Positions 45,489 through 54,895 of a DNA stretch of 64,000 nucleotides are shown here, piece after piece. This stretch comes from Amycolatopsis sp. FBCC-B4732. Its GTDB lineage: Bacteria > Actinomycetota > Actinomycetes > Mycobacteriales > Pseudonocardiaceae. Both the position numbers and the translations under genes were made by a program. The notes beneath the pieces are model-generated. The model was not told the origin of the DNA. It saw only the letters and a program-made list of their open reading frames with translations, and made no database searches. The DNA is taken from NCBI RefSeq assembly GCF_023008405.1, contig NZ_CP095376.1:9094501-9158500 (forward strand). The letters are read 5' to 3'. Numbering within the stretch: position 1 is the first letter of the stretch; every line of letters begins with the position of its first letter.

Positions 45489-46637
45489 TCAGTGCTTGGT
45501 GACCAGTTCCCAGCCTTCGACGTCTTCGGGGGTGCGGGGCGCCGGGCCGACGTACTTGGCCGACGGGCGCACCAGACGTCCGGTGCGCTTCTGCTCCAGG
45601 ATGTGCGCGGCCCAGCCGGCGGTGCGGGCCGAGCTGAACATCGCGGGCATCATGTGCGGCGGGACCTGGGCGAAGTCCAGGATGACCGCGGCCCAGAACT
45701 CGACGTTCGTCTCGATCGGGTGATCCGGGCGCCGCTCGCGCAGCTCCTTCAGCGCCGCCTGCTCCAGCGCGGCGGCCGCCTCGTAGCGGGTCGCGCCGAG
45801 CTCCTTGCAGGTCCGGCGCAGCACCCGCGCCCGCGGGTCCTCGGCGCGGTAGACGCGGTGGCCGAAGCCCATCAGGCGTTCCTTGCGGTCGAGGATGCCC
45901 TTGACCAGGCCCGCCGGGTCGCCGGAGCGTTCGACTTCTTCGATCATCGGCAGCACGCGCGCCGGGGCGCCGCCGTGCAGCGGGCCCGACATCGCGCCGA
46001 TCGCGCCGGACATGGCCGCCGCGACGTCCGCCCCGGTGGAGGCGATGACGCGCGCGGTGAAGGTCGAGGCGTTGAGGCCGTGCTCGGCGGCCGACACCCA
46101 GTAGGCGTCGAGCGCGCGGACGTGCGCCGGGTCCGGCTCGCCGCGCCAGCGGATCAGGAACCGCTCGGTGATCGAGTGGGCCTCGTCGACCCGGGCCTGC
46201 GGCACGGCCGGCTGGCCGATGCCGCGCGCCGACTGCGCGACGTAGGACAGGGCCATCACCGAGGCGCGGGCCAGCTGCTCACGGGCCTCTTCGTCGGTGA
46301 TGTCGAGCAGCGGGCGGTAGCCCCAGATCGGCGCGAGCATGGCCAGCGCGGCCTGGACGTCCACCCGGACGTCGCCGGTGTGCACCGGCAGCGGGAAGGG
46401 CTCGGCGGGCGGGAGGCCGTGCCCGAACCGGCCGTCGACGAGGAGGCCCCACACGTCCCCGAAGGTCACCTTTCCGGCGAGGTCCTCGATGTCGACGCCG
46501 CGGTAGCGCAGCGCACCGCCGTCCCGGTCGGGTTCGGCGATTTCGGTGTGGAAGGCGACGACGCCCTCCAGACCCGGTCGGAAGCCGTCGTCGGGTTGGC
46601 CGGACGGCTGTGGCTTGCTGATCGTGGAGGTAGTCAC
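45489..46637 (-). CDS. citA: Citrate synthase (CitA type)
   Basis: The 382-residue enzyme condenses oxaloacetate and acetyl-CoA. The motifs MSGPLHGGAPARV (catalytic His) and MGFGHRVYRAEDPRA (oxaloacetate-binding His/Arg) are intact. Length and the start TTSTISKPQPSG after a GTG fit the actinobacterial second citrate synthase (Rv0889c in mycobacteria). A longer in-frame reading upstream is rejected because its codon use is unlike the gene body. Confidence 0.92.
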   Translation of the reverse strand: MTTSTISKPQPSGQPDDGFRPGLEGVVAFHTEIAEPDRDGGALRYRGVDIEDLAGKVTFGDVWGLLVDGRFGHGLPPAEPFPLPVHTGDVRVDVQAALAMLAPIWGYRPLLDITDEEAREQLARASVMALSYVAQSARGIGQPAVPQARVDEAHSITERFLIRWRGEPDPAHVRALDAYWVSAAEHGLNASTFTARVIASTGADVAAAMSGAIGAMSGPLHGGAPARVLPMIEEVERSGDPAGLVKGILDRKERLMGFGHRVYRAEDPRARVLRRTCKELGATRYEAAAALEQAALKELRERRPDHPIETNVEFWAAVILDFAQVPPHMMPAMFSSARTAGWAAHILEQKRTGRLVRPSAKYVGPAPRTPEDVEGWELVTKH

Positions 46638-46926
46638 TGTTTCGCGGAACCTTTCGGTGCGCTTTTTTCCCCGTCTTGGTGGTGGTGCACGCGCGGACGG
46701 AAATGCGCACGGAACGCGCGCGCCATCGCACGGATGGATAGACCTTGCTCCCTCGATCGCCGGGGGGCAATCGAAAGAAGCGGTGGTTTCGGTCACGATT
46801 ACGAGAACGATTCAGTCACCGAAGCCGTCCGACCGGAGAATTTTCGCCACGGACTGTGACGAAGTCCAGGTTAAAGGTATGTTTCCGAACCAGGCGACGT
46901 CGTGGTCCGGGTGATAGACCTAGCGG

Positions 46927-47229
46927 ATGCACCTCAGTCCGCAGGAGCGCGACAAGCTGCTCGTCCACGTGGCGGCGGACGTCGCGCGGAAGCGGCTGGA
47001 CCGCGGCGTCCGGCTGAACTACCCCGAAGCGGTCGCGCTGATCACCGACCACGTCCTCGAAGGGGCCCGCGACGGGCGCACGGTCAGCGAGCTGGTCGCG
47101 AGCGGCCGGAGCGTGCTCTCACGGGCGCAGGTGCTCGACGGCGTGCCCGAGATGGTCGATTCCGTGCAGGTCGAGGCCACGTTCCCGGACGGCACCAAGC
47201 TCGTCACCGTGCATGACCCGATCGTGTGA
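46927..47229 (+). CDS. ureA: Urease gamma subunit
   Basis: The 100-residue protein starts [13 protein letters not shown] and ends VTVHDPIV, the canonical gamma subunit. It is the first gene of the urease operon ureABCFGD and part of the nickel enzyme that splits urea to ammonia and carbamate. Its stop is followed immediately by ureB. Confidence 0.96.
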   Translation: MHLSPQERDKLLVHVAADVARKRLDRGVRLNYPEAVALITDHVLEGARDGRTVSELVASGRSVLSRAQVLDGVPEMVDSVQVEATFPDGTKLVTVHDPIV

Positions 47230-47240
47230 ATGAGGGATCG

Positions 47241-47546
47241 ATGCGCCCAGGTGAAATCATTCCCGGCGACGAGCCGGTCGAGCTGAACCCCGGCCGTCCG
47301 CGGGTCCGGCTCCTGGTCCGCAACCTCGGCGACCGGCCGGTGCAGGTCGGCTCGCACTACCACTTCGCCGCGGTCAACCCGGGCCTCGAATTCGACCGGG
47401 ACGCCGCCCGCGGCCACCGGCTCGACGTCCCGGCCGGGACGTCGGTGCGGTTCGAGCCCGGCGTCGAACGCGAAGTCGACCTCGTGCCGCTCGCCGGCGC
47501 GCGCCGTGTTCCGGGCCTGCGGTCCGAATTCGCCGGGGAGTTCTGA
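47241..47546 (+). CDS. ureB: Urease beta subunit
   Basis: The product of about 101 residues begins [19 protein letters not shown] and contains [17 protein letters not shown], standard for the beta subunit. I chose the ATG at 47241 to match family starts; a GTG at 47226 overlapping ureA by 4 nt is also possible. It is tightly followed by ureC. Confidence 0.94.
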   Translation: MRPGEIIPGDEPVELNPGRPRVRLLVRNLGDRPVQVGSHYHFAAVNPGLEFDRDAARGHRLDVPAGTSVRFEPGVEREVDLVPLAGARRVPGLRSEFAGEF

Positions 47547-47547
47547 A

Positions 47548-49263
47548 ATGCCGCAGATCGACCGCGAGCGCTACGCCGAGCTGTTCGGCCCGACCGCCGG
47601 CGACCGGATCCGGCTCGCCGACACCGACCTGCTGATCGAGGTCACCGAGGATCGCTCGATGGGCCCCGGCGGCTCCGGCGACGAGGTGCTGTTCGGCGGC
47701 GGCAAGGTCATCCGCGAGTCCATGGGCCAGGGGACGGCGACCCGGGCCGAGGGCGCCCCCGACCTGATCATCACCGGCGCGGTCATCCTCGACCACTGGG
47801 GTGTCGTCAAGGCCGACGTCGGCGTGCGCGACGGCCGGATCGTCGGCATCGGCAAGGCGGGCAATCCGGACACGATGGACGGCGTCGATCCGGCGCTGGT
47901 GATCGGGCCGTCGACGGAAGTCCTGGCCGGCAACGGGAAGATCCTCACCGCGGGCGGCATCGACTGCCACGTCCACTTCATCTGCCCGCAGCTCGTCGAC
48001 ACCGCGCTGGCCGCCGGTCTGACCACTTTGGTCGGTGGCGGCACCGGTCCCAACGAGGGCACGAAGGCCACGACCGTCACGCCCGGCGCGTGGAACCTCG
48101 GCCGGATGCTGTCCGCCATGGACGGTTACCCGGTCAACGTCCTGTTGCTGGGCAAGGGGAACACGGTCCGTCGCGACGCATTGCGCGAGCAGCTCGCGGC
48201 CGGCGCGGGCGGCTTCAAGCTGCACGAGGACTGGGGCACCACCCCGGCCGCCATCGACGCCTGCCTGACCGTGGCCGACGAAGCCGGCGTCCAGGTGGCG
48301 ATCCACACCGACACGCTCAACGAGGCCGGCTTCCTGGAGTCCACTGTGGACGCCATCGGCGGGCGTTCGATCAACGCGTACCACACCGAAGGTGCCGGTG
48401 GCGGCCACGCGCCGGACATCATCGAAGTCGTCTCGCTGCCGAACGTGCTGCCGTCGTCGACCAACCCGACCCGGCCGCACACGGCCAACACCCTCGACGA
48501 GCACCTCGACATGCTGGTGGTCTGCCACCACCTGAACCCGTCGGTGCCGGAGGACCTCGCGTTCGCCGAGAGCCGCATCCGGCCGTCGACCATCGCCGCC
48601 GAAGACGTCCTGCACGACCTCGGCGCCATTTCGATGATGAGCTCGGATTCGCAGGCGATGGGCCGGATCGGCGAGGTGATCATCCGGACCTGGCAGACGG
48701 CGCACGTGATGAAACGGCGTCGCGGCGCCCTGCCCGGCGACGGTGCGGCCGACAACCTGCGCGCACGTCGTTATGTCGCCAAGTACACGATCAACCCGGC
48801 CATCGCGCACGGCATGGAGACCGAAATCGGCTCGGTCGAGGTCGGCAAGCTCGCGGACCTCGTGTTGTGGGAGCCGAAGTTCTTCGGCGTCCGCCCGCAC
48901 GTGGTGCTGAAGGGCGGCTTCCCGGCGTGGGCGGCGATGGGCGACGCGAACGCGTCCATCCCGACGCCGCAGCCGGTCATGGCGCGCCCCATGTTCGGGG
49001 CGAACATCGGTGCCGCCTTGAGCCTGCACTTCGTCGCACCGTCCGCTTTGGACAGCGGGTTGCGCGAGAAGTTCGGTATCACGCGTCCGCTCGTCGCCGT
49101 CTCGAACATGCGGGCGCGGACGAAGGCGGACATGGTGCTCAACGACGCCACCCCGGACGTCCGCGTCGAGCCGGACAGCTTCGCCGTGCACGTCGACGGC
49201 GAGCTGATCGAGCCGCAGCCGGTGACGGAACTGCCGATGGCCCAACGGTACTTCCTCTTCTGA
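47548..49263 (+). CDS. ureC: Urease alpha (catalytic) subunit
   Basis: The 571-residue catalytic subunit carries the nickel ligands HVHF and GFKLHEDWG, with the lysine that is carbamylated. The flap segment with CHHLNPS and the conserved [13 protein letters not shown] are also present. Length is normal. The stop overlaps the ureF start as TGATG. Confidence 0.97.
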   Translation: MPQIDRERYAELFGPTAGDRIRLADTDLLIEVTEDRSMGPGGSGDEVLFGGGKVIRESMGQGTATRAEGAPDLIITGAVILDHWGVVKADVGVRDGRIVGIGKAGNPDTMDGVDPALVIGPSTEVLAGNGKILTAGGIDCHVHFICPQLVDTALAAGLTTLVGGGTGPNEGTKATTVTPGAWNLGRMLSAMDGYPVNVLLLGKGNTVRRDALREQLAAGAGGFKLHEDWGTTPAAIDACLTVADEAGVQVAIHTDTLNEAGFLESTVDAIGGRSINAYHTEGAGGGHAPDIIEVVSLPNVLPSSTNPTRPHTANTLDEHLDMLVVCHHLNPSVPEDLAFAESRIRPSTIAAEDVLHDLGAISMMSSDSQAMGRIGEVIIRTWQTAHVMKRRRGALPGDGAADNLRARRYVAKYTINPAIAHGMETEIGSVEVGKLADLVLWEPKFFGVRPHVVLKGGFPAWAAMGDANASIPTPQPVMARPMFGANIGAALSLHFVAPSALDSGLREKFGITRPLVAVSNMRARTKADMVLNDATPDVRVEPDSFAVHVDGELIEPQPVTELPMAQRYFLF

Positions 49264-49934
49264 TGGACCTTTCGGCGCTGATCCTCGCGGACTCCCGTTT
49301 CCCCGGCGGCGGGCACGTCCACAGTGGCGGGATGGAGGAAGTCGTCTCCCGCCGGCTGGTGACGTCCGTGCGTGATCTGCCGGGATTCCTTTCCGGACGG
49401 TTGCGGACGACGGGGTTCCTGACGGCCGTTTTCGCGGCTGCCTCGGCACATGCGGCCGCCGCGGGCGGGAACTGGTCGCTTTTGGACAGTGAGCTGGACG
49501 CGCGCACCCCGTCGCTCGCGCAGCGTGACGCATCGCGGGCGCAGGGCCGCGGTACCGCTCGGGCCGGCCGGATCGCCTGGCCGTCTCCCGTTCTGGACGC
49601 GTTGCTGACCGAAACCCCGCGTCCCCACCACCCCATCGTGCTGGGCGCGTTGGTCGGCGTCGCGGGCGGCTCGCCGTACGACGCCGCGATGGCGGCCGCG
49701 TACCTGGCGGTGAGCGGCCCGGCGAGCGCGGTCGTGCGGCTGCTGGGTCTGGATCCCTTCGCCGTCAACGCCGTCGTGGCTCGGTTGGACCTCGCTCCGG
49801 TTTGTGCGGAAGCGGCGGCCGTGGCCGGGGACGATCCGGCGTCGCTGCCTTCGCCGGGATCGCCGGCGTTGGATCTGTTCGCCGAGGCGCACGCCCGGCA
49901 CCACCAGGAAGAGGTGCGTCTCTTTGCCAGCTGA
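49263..49934 (+). CDS. ureF: Urease accessory protein UreF
   Basis: The 223-residue helical protein begins [20 protein letters not shown], the conserved UreF start, and takes part in the UreDFG activation complex. It is rich in Ala and Ser, as is usual. It overlaps ureG by 11 nt. No ureE is found in the operon. Confidence 0.92.
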   Translation: MDLSALILADSRFPGGGHVHSGGMEEVVSRRLVTSVRDLPGFLSGRLRTTGFLTAVFAAASAHAAAAGGNWSLLDSELDARTPSLAQRDASRAQGRGTARAGRIAWPSPVLDALLTETPRPHHPIVLGALVGVAGGSPYDAAMAAAYLAVSGPASAVVRLLGLDPFAVNAVVARLDLAPVCAEAAAVAGDDPASLPSPGSPALDLFAEAHARHHQEEVRLFAS

Positions 49935-50613
49935 AGGTCACGGTCACGGTCACGTCCACGAGGTCAACTTCGACCCGACGGCCGCCGATCCCGACCACTA
50001 CGACCCGGCGCCGACGGCCGGCCGCGCGTACCGGATCGGCATCGGTGGCCCGGTGGGTTCGGGCAAGACGGCGCTCACCGCGGCCCTGTGCCGCGCTTTG
50101 GGTGACGAGATCAACCTCGCCGTGGTGACGAACGACATCTACACGACCGAGGACGCGGACTTCCTGCGCCGCGCGGGCGTTCTGGACCCGGCGCGCATCG
50201 AGGCGGTGCAGACGGGCGCGTGCCCGCACACGGCGATCCGCGACGACATCACGGCGAACCTGGACGCGGTCGAGCGCCTCGAGGAGAAGTTCCCGGGCCT
50301 GGACCTGGTGATCATCGAAAGCGGCGGCGACAACCTGACGGCGGTGTTCAGCCGCGGCCTGGCCGACAGCCAGATCTTCGTGGTCGACGTGGCGGGCGGC
50401 GACAAGGTCCCGCGCAAGGGCGGCCCCGGCGTGACGACGGCGGACCTGCTGGTGATCAACAAGACCGACATCGCGCACCTGGTGGGCGCGGACATGGACG
50501 TGATGACGTCGGACGCGCACCGGATGCGCGGCGAGCTGCCGGTCATCACCCAGTCCCTGGTGGACACCCCGGACGCCCCGGCGGTGGCCGGCTGGGTCCG
50601 TTCCCTGCTGTGA
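49924..50613 (+). CDS. ureG: Urease accessory GTPase UreG with His-rich N-terminus
   Basis: The 229-residue SIMIBI GTPase supplies energy for nickel insertion. The P-loop is [10 protein letters not shown], with [15 protein letters not shown] in [12 protein letters not shown], and the NKTD base motif. The N-terminus holds HGHGHVHEV, a metal-binding stretch. The only sensible start is TTG at 49924, 9 nt after GGAAGAGG. Confidence 0.94.
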   Translation: MPAEGHGHGHVHEVNFDPTAADPDHYDPAPTAGRAYRIGIGGPVGSGKTALTAALCRALGDEINLAVVTNDIYTTEDADFLRRAGVLDPARIEAVQTGACPHTAIRDDITANLDAVERLEEKFPGLDLVIIESGGDNLTAVFSRGLADSQIFVVDVAGGDKVPRKGGPGVTTADLLVINKTDIAHLVGADMDVMTSDAHRMRGELPVITQSLVDTPDAPAVAGWVRSLL

Positions 50614-51311
50614 AGGCCCACGCCCGGCTGACGGCGTGCTTCGACGGCTCGCGAACGGTGCTGCGAGAGCTGCGTTCGATGGCGCCGCTGACGTTGTTCC
50701 CTCGCCGCGGCCGCGGTCCGGCGGCGGTGGTCCACGTGGTGAATTCGGCGACGTCCCCATTGGGTGGCGACGACCTGCTGCTCACCATCCGGGTGGGGCC
50801 GGGAGCGTCCCTGCGCTTGTCCGGCGTGGCGGCGACCCTCGCCCTGCCCGGCCTCCACGGCGAGCCGTCGTTGTCCACTGTGGACGTTGTCGTGGAGCCG
50901 GGCGGTTCGCTGGAGTACCTCCCGGAGCCGACGGTGATCACGGCCCGGGCCCGGCACACGGCGGTTTTCCGCGCTGAGGTGGCTCCGGACGCCTACCTGC
51001 ACACGCGGGAGGTGCTGGTGCTCGGCCGGGCGGGGGAGTCCCCGGGTTCGTTGACGACTTCGTCGTCGGTTATGCGGGGTTCGGTGCCGGTGCTGCGGCA
51101 GACGTTGCCGATCGGATCGGCCTTGGACGGCAGCCTGGCGGTGCTGGCGGGCCGCCGGGTCCTGGCGACAGATCTGGTGGTGGGCGGCGCGGACCTCCCG
51201 GCGGCCTCGGGCGAGTGGTGGTCCCGCACCCCGCTGGCCGCGGGCGGCACCCTCACGACGTCCCTGGCCCCCGACGCCGTTACCGCTCTTCGTCCCTTCG
51301 CGAGTTCGTAA
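50610..51311 (+). CDS. ureD: Urease accessory protein UreD
   Basis: The 233-residue protein has the UreD pattern with [16 protein letters not shown] and the mid-protein [21 protein letters not shown] segment. It is the scaffold that binds apo-urease. GTG start in a 4-nt overlap with ureG. It is the last gene of the operon. Confidence 0.92.
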   Translation: MKAHARLTACFDGSRTVLRELRSMAPLTLFPRRGRGPAAVVHVVNSATSPLGGDDLLLTIRVGPGASLRLSGVAATLALPGLHGEPSLSTVDVVVEPGGSLEYLPEPTVITARARHTAVFRAEVAPDAYLHTREVLVLGRAGESPGSLTTSSSVMRGSVPVLRQTLPIGSALDGSLAVLAGRRVLATDLVVGGADLPAASGEWWSRTPLAAGGTLTTSLAPDAVTALRPFASS

Positions 51312-51350
51312 GAGCTTCAGGAGCAGGTCGGTGCCGCCGTTTCCGTAAAA

Positions 51351-51370
51351 GTGGTAATAAAAATTCTCAC
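51351..51370. promoter_or_regulatory. AT-rich imperfect palindrome upstream of tetR
   Basis: GTGGTAAT-AAAA-ATTCTCAC has interrupted symmetry (6 of 8 pairs) in an unusually AT-rich stretch between ureD and the TetR gene. It may hold the promoter and autoregulatory operator. Confidence 0.35.
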
Positions 51371-51423
51371 AAAGTAGCCGACCCGGTAGGATCTGGCAAT
51401 CCCTCAGAAGGAGGAGACAACCG

Positions 51424-52134
51424 GTGGCTCGCACCTACGGCGGCGTCGCACCCGAACAACGCCGTGCCGACCGCCGTGAGCGGTTGCTCGCGGCCGGGCT
51501 CGAGCTGTTCACCTCCGCCGGGTTCCGGCACACCAAGATCACCGAAGTGTGCGGGCGCGCGGGGGTCTCGACGCGGAACTTCTACGAGGAGTTCACCGGC
51601 AAGGAGGACGTGCTCCGCATCCTCCACGACCAGATCAACACCCTCGCGCTCGAGCACGTCACCGACGCCCTCGACAAGGTCGCCGGCGCCGACGCCATGA
51701 CCCGGATCGCCACGCTGCTCGACGTCTTCATCGACACCGTCACCGCCGATCCCCGGCTGCCGCGGCTCAACTACGTCGAAGCGGTCGGTGTCAGCCCGGA
51801 GCTCGAAGCACAGCACCAGATCTGGGTCGGCCGGTGGGCGACCTTCATCGCGACCGAGGCCCGCCGCGCGGCCGAACACGGTGTCGCGCCCGATCGCGAC
51901 TACCGGCTGACGGCGATCGCGCTGGTCGGCGCGGCCACCGGGCTGCTGCGCGAGTGGCAGGCGCACGAGCCGCCGCTGCCGGTCGAGGACGTCGGCGCGG
52001 AGCTGCGCGCGCTGATGCTGGCGGCCATCATGCGGCCGGAAAAGATCTTGGAAATCCCGGGCAACCCCGGCGCCGCCTCGGACGTGAAGGAGTCGAGCCG
52101 GGAGGGGGACCCGGGGGGAACCCGGCCAACGTGA
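51424..52134 (+). CDS. TetR-family regulator
   Basis: The 236-residue protein has a helix-turn-helix with ITEVCGRAGVSTRNFYEEF near residues 40-58 and a long ligand domain. The GTG start follows AGGAGGAG. It lies between the urease operon and the convergent NCS1 permease; a target cannot be assigned. The last 20 residues are polar and low complexity. Confidence 0.88.
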   Translation: MARTYGGVAPEQRRADRRERLLAAGLELFTSAGFRHTKITEVCGRAGVSTRNFYEEFTGKEDVLRILHDQINTLALEHVTDALDKVAGADAMTRIATLLDVFIDTVTADPRLPRLNYVEAVGVSPELEAQHQIWVGRWATFIATEARRAAEHGVAPDRDYRLTAIALVGAATGLLREWQAHEPPLPVEDVGAELRALMLAAIMRPEKILEIPGNPGAASDVKESSREGDPGGTRPT

Positions 52135-52227
52135 AGGCCCTTCACCGGCAGCACCATTCAAGCCCGCGGCGCGTAGCGCCTCCGTTGAGGGTGGCGGCGG
52201 GGGCATGGATGGACGGTGAAGGGCCTT
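52134..52227. terminator. Split terminator stem AAGGCCCTTCACCG / CGGTGAAGGGCCTT
   Basis: Perfect 14-bp arms at 52134-52147 and 52214-52227 are separated by 66 bp, far longer than a normal loop. The dispersed GC-rich element copy C fills most of that gap. It lies between the convergent tetR and NCS1 permease genes. Confidence 0.7.
52169..52213. repeat. Dispersed GC-rich element, copy C
   Basis: The copy contains CCTCCGTTGAGGGTGGCGG and GGGGGCATGGATGGA. It aligns with copies A and B and is located between the two arms of the split terminator. Confidence 0.85.
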
Positions 52228-52235
52228 TGCGGACT

Positions 52236-53903
52236 CTACGGGGTCCGGGCCGTCGGCAAGCCCAGCGAAACCGGGCCGGCCGTCTGGCACACGTCGTGGC
52301 AGGTGCTGTCGAGCGTGCAGCACAGCGAGCAGATCGGGCCGTCCTGCTTCGCGCAGTCCGCGACGTCCGGCAGCTCGTACGGGTCGCCGCAGACCGAGCA
52401 CGTGTGTGTCGCGCGCAGGTCGTCCGCCGTGGTCATGACCGCGTTCTCCCGCGCGAGGTAGTACTTCCCGCGGGTCGCCGCGGCCAGCGTCGGCACCAGG
52501 ATGATGGCGATGACCAGCGCGAGCAGCGGGCTGAACGCGGCCAGGAACGGCCCGAACGCGCCGAAGTACGCCACGATCGACACCGCCGACGCGACCAGCA
52601 TCGAGCCGAACCCGACGGGGTTGATCTTGTGCAGGTAGGCCCGCTTGAACTCGATGTAGCGCGGCGAGAGCCCGAGCGGCTTCGCGATCACCAGGTCCGC
52701 GCACACCGCGCCGATCCACGCGATCGCGACGTTCGAGTAGAAGCCCAGGATCTTGTTCAGGAAGCCGAACGCGCCGAACTCCATCAGCGCCAGCGCGATC
52801 CCGCAGTTGACCAGCACGTACCAGACGCGGCCGGGGTGCTTGTGCAGCACGCGGGAGAAGAAGTTGGCGAACGACAGCGAGCCCGAGTACGCGTTCGTCG
52901 TGTTGATCTTGATCTGCGAGACGACGACGAACAGCGCGGCGAACGTCAGCGCCACCGGGCCCAGCGCCGGCTTCACCGCCTCCAGGTACGGCGCGATCGG
53001 CTCGAGCGCGTGCGTCTTCCCGACGACGCCGAGCGCGAGGAACGCCAGGAGCGCCCCGCCGATCTGCTTCGCGGCGCCGAGGATCACCCAGCCGGGGCCA
53101 GCCGCGAGCACCGCGGCCCACCACGACCGCTTGTTCTCCGCCGTCTTCTCGGGCATGAACCGCAGGTAGTCGGCCTGCTCGCCGATCTGCCCGATCAGCG
53201 ACAGCGCGACGCCCATGCCGAGGCCGAACCCGATCGCGGAGAACCCGGAGCCGGCGCCCTCGGTGCCGCCGAAGTGCGCGAACTCGGCGAACTTGCCCGG
53301 CTCGCGGACCAGCACGACGACGAACGGCAGCACCAGGCCGGCGATCCACAGCGGCTGCGTCCACGTCTGCATCTTCGCGACCGCGCCCATGCCGTAGAGC
53401 GCGAACGGCAGCACGATCAGCGTGGCGAGCAGGTAGCCGACCGGCAGCGGGATGCCGAGGGCGAGCTCGAAGGCCTGGCCCATGATCGAGCCTTCGAGGG
53501 AGAAGAAGATGACGGTGAAGCTCGCATAGACGAGCGACGTCAGCGTCGACCCGAAGTAGCCGAAGCCGGCCCCGCGGGTCAGCAGGTCCATGTCCACTCC
53601 GGACTTCGCGCAGGCGGCCGCGATGGGCACGCCGGTCACGAAGATCACGACGGCCGCGGCGAGGATCGCGAGGACCCCGGACGTGAAGCCGTAGGAAAGG
53701 ACGATGCTGGCGCCGATCGCGAAGTCGGCGAGATAGGCGATGCCGCCGAGCGCGGTCGTCGCGACCACGAACGGTGACCATTTCCGGAACGAATGCGCAG
53801 CGAAGCGCAGTGAGTAGTCTTCGCGGTTTTCGTTGGCGGCGAGCGGCGCGTAGCGGCGTTTCGGCGGGGCGCTTTCTTCGGCGCTGGACAGGGTCTCGGT
53901 CAT
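52236..53903 (-). CDS. NCS1-family permease with cysteine-rich C-terminal tail
   Basis: The 555-residue membrane protein has about twelve helices and fits the NCS1 family of nucleobase, allantoin, thiamine and pyridoxine transporters. Helix 1 lies in SPFVVATTALGGIAYLADFA, and the conserved SQIKINTTNAYSGSLSF segment is present. The C-terminal 55 residues contain at least seven cysteines (CSVCGDP, DCAKQ, CSLCC, CHDVC), resembling a zinc-ribbon. It is divergent from pdxH across 229 bp and convergent with tetR. The substrate is unknown. Confidence 0.88.
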   Translation of the reverse strand: MTETLSSAEESAPPKRRYAPLAANENREDYSLRFAAHSFRKWSPFVVATTALGGIAYLADFAIGASIVLSYGFTSGVLAILAAAVVIFVTGVPIAAACAKSGVDMDLLTRGAGFGYFGSTLTSLVYASFTVIFFSLEGSIMGQAFELALGIPLPVGYLLATLIVLPFALYGMGAVAKMQTWTQPLWIAGLVLPFVVVLVREPGKFAEFAHFGGTEGAGSGFSAIGFGLGMGVALSLIGQIGEQADYLRFMPEKTAENKRSWWAAVLAAGPGWVILGAAKQIGGALLAFLALGVVGKTHALEPIAPYLEAVKPALGPVALTFAALFVVVSQIKINTTNAYSGSLSFANFFSRVLHKHPGRVWYVLVNCGIALALMEFGAFGFLNKILGFYSNVAIAWIGAVCADLVIAKPLGLSPRYIEFKRAYLHKINPVGFGSMLVASAVSIVAYFGAFGPFLAAFSPLLALVIAIILVPTLAAATRGKYYLARENAVMTTADDLRATHTCSVCGDPYELPDVADCAKQDGPICSLCCTLDSTCHDVCQTAGPVSLGLPTARTP

Positions 53904-53971
53904 GCCTGCCTCCGGGGTGGTGGGGAACGGGCCGAAGGTAGGTGCGTCCTGTATCGATCCTGGTCCAGCGG

Positions 53972-54010
53972 GTAACGCGGGGGTTACGGCTTGCTGTCCT
54001 GCGGTTACGG
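53972..54010. promoter_or_regulatory. Direct repeats GGTTACGG with inverted GTAAC
   Basis: GGTTACGG occurs at 53982-53989 and 54003-54010, 21 bp apart (two helical turns), and an inverted GTAAC lies at 53972-53976. They sit in the divergent gap between the NCS1 permease and pdxH and may be a shared operator. Confidence 0.45.
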
Positions 54011-54132
54011 GCCGATGGCGCGGACGTCGTGTCGGGTGTCACCGTTCAGTGGGTTCCGCTGCAGCTCGCGAGGCCTTAACGTGCCTAGAGCCGAAGTCGA
54101 CTGATGCCCCGACCGGGCGTGGAGGTTTGGCC

Positions 54133-54810
54133 ATGATGCCGGGAATCGAGGACCAGGTGGAAGACGCCGTAGTACGGCTTCCGGGAATGCGGGTGGCCTA
54201 CGACGGCGCCGCGTTCGACGAATCCGCGCTCGCCGCCACTTGGACCGACCAGTTGCAGGGCTGGCTGAACCAGGCCGTCGCCGCCGGCATCGCCGAGCCG
54301 AACGCGATGGTCCTCGCGACGGCGGACGCCGAAGGCCGCCCCTCGTCGCGGACCGTGTTGTGCAAGGGCCTCGACGACCGCGGTGTCGTGTTCTACACGA
54401 ACTACACGTCGACCAAGAGCCACGACCTGACCGCGACCCGGTACGCGTCGGTCACCTTCCCCTGGTACCCGCTGCAGCGCCAGGTCCACGTCCGCGGCGA
54501 GGTGGAGAAGGTCGGCACCAAGGAGACGGCGGAGTACTGGGCGAAGCGCCCGCGCGGTTCGCAGCTGGGGGCGTGGGCGTCCCCGCAGTCCCGGGTGGTC
54601 GACGGCCGGCGCGCGCTGGACAACGCGTTGAGCGGCATCGAGCGCCGCTTCGCCGACGTCGAGCACATCCCGGCCCCGCCCCACTGGGGCGGCTGGCGGA
54701 TCCGGCCCGACCTGGTGGAGTTCTGGCAGGGCCGCGAGGACCGCATGCACGACCGGCTGCGGTACATGCGGACGCACGACGGGTGGCACGTGGAGCGCGT
54801 CGCCCCTTGA
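54133..54810 (+). CDS. pdxH: Pyridoxamine 5'-phosphate oxidase
   Basis: The 225-residue FMN enzyme makes pyridoxal 5'-phosphate. Motifs include PNAMVLATAD, SSRTVLCKGLDDRG and FYTNYTSTKSHDL for FMN and substrate. KRPRGSQLGAWASPQS and the C-terminal GGWRIRPDLVEFWQGREDRMHDR are also present. Length is normal. It faces the NCS1 permease gene, so vitamin B6 uptake is one possible role for that transporter. Confidence 0.95.
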   Translation: MMPGIEDQVEDAVVRLPGMRVAYDGAAFDESALAATWTDQLQGWLNQAVAAGIAEPNAMVLATADAEGRPSSRTVLCKGLDDRGVVFYTNYTSTKSHDLTATRYASVTFPWYPLQRQVHVRGEVEKVGTKETAEYWAKRPRGSQLGAWASPQSRVVDGRRALDNALSGIERRFADVEHIPAPPHWGGWRIRPDLVEFWQGREDRMHDRLRYMRTHDGWHVERVAP

Positions 54811-54895
54811 GTCGTGCCGGTCGGCGGGGTCACTCGATCGCGGGCGACGTAAATCACGCGCCCCGAGATAGTTAGCCGAGCTAAGCTCGTCTGTT

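Noticed and set aside
46638..46796. N-terminal extension of citrate synthase upstream of the GTG at 46637
   Set aside because: The extra residues are Arg/Pro-rich, unlike the family, and the GTG start gives the expected length.
54860..54890. TTAGCCGAGCTAA upstream of the MFS gene at 54896 as an iron box
   Set aside because: It agrees with the DtxR/IdeR consensus at only about half the positions; better read as part of a promoter.
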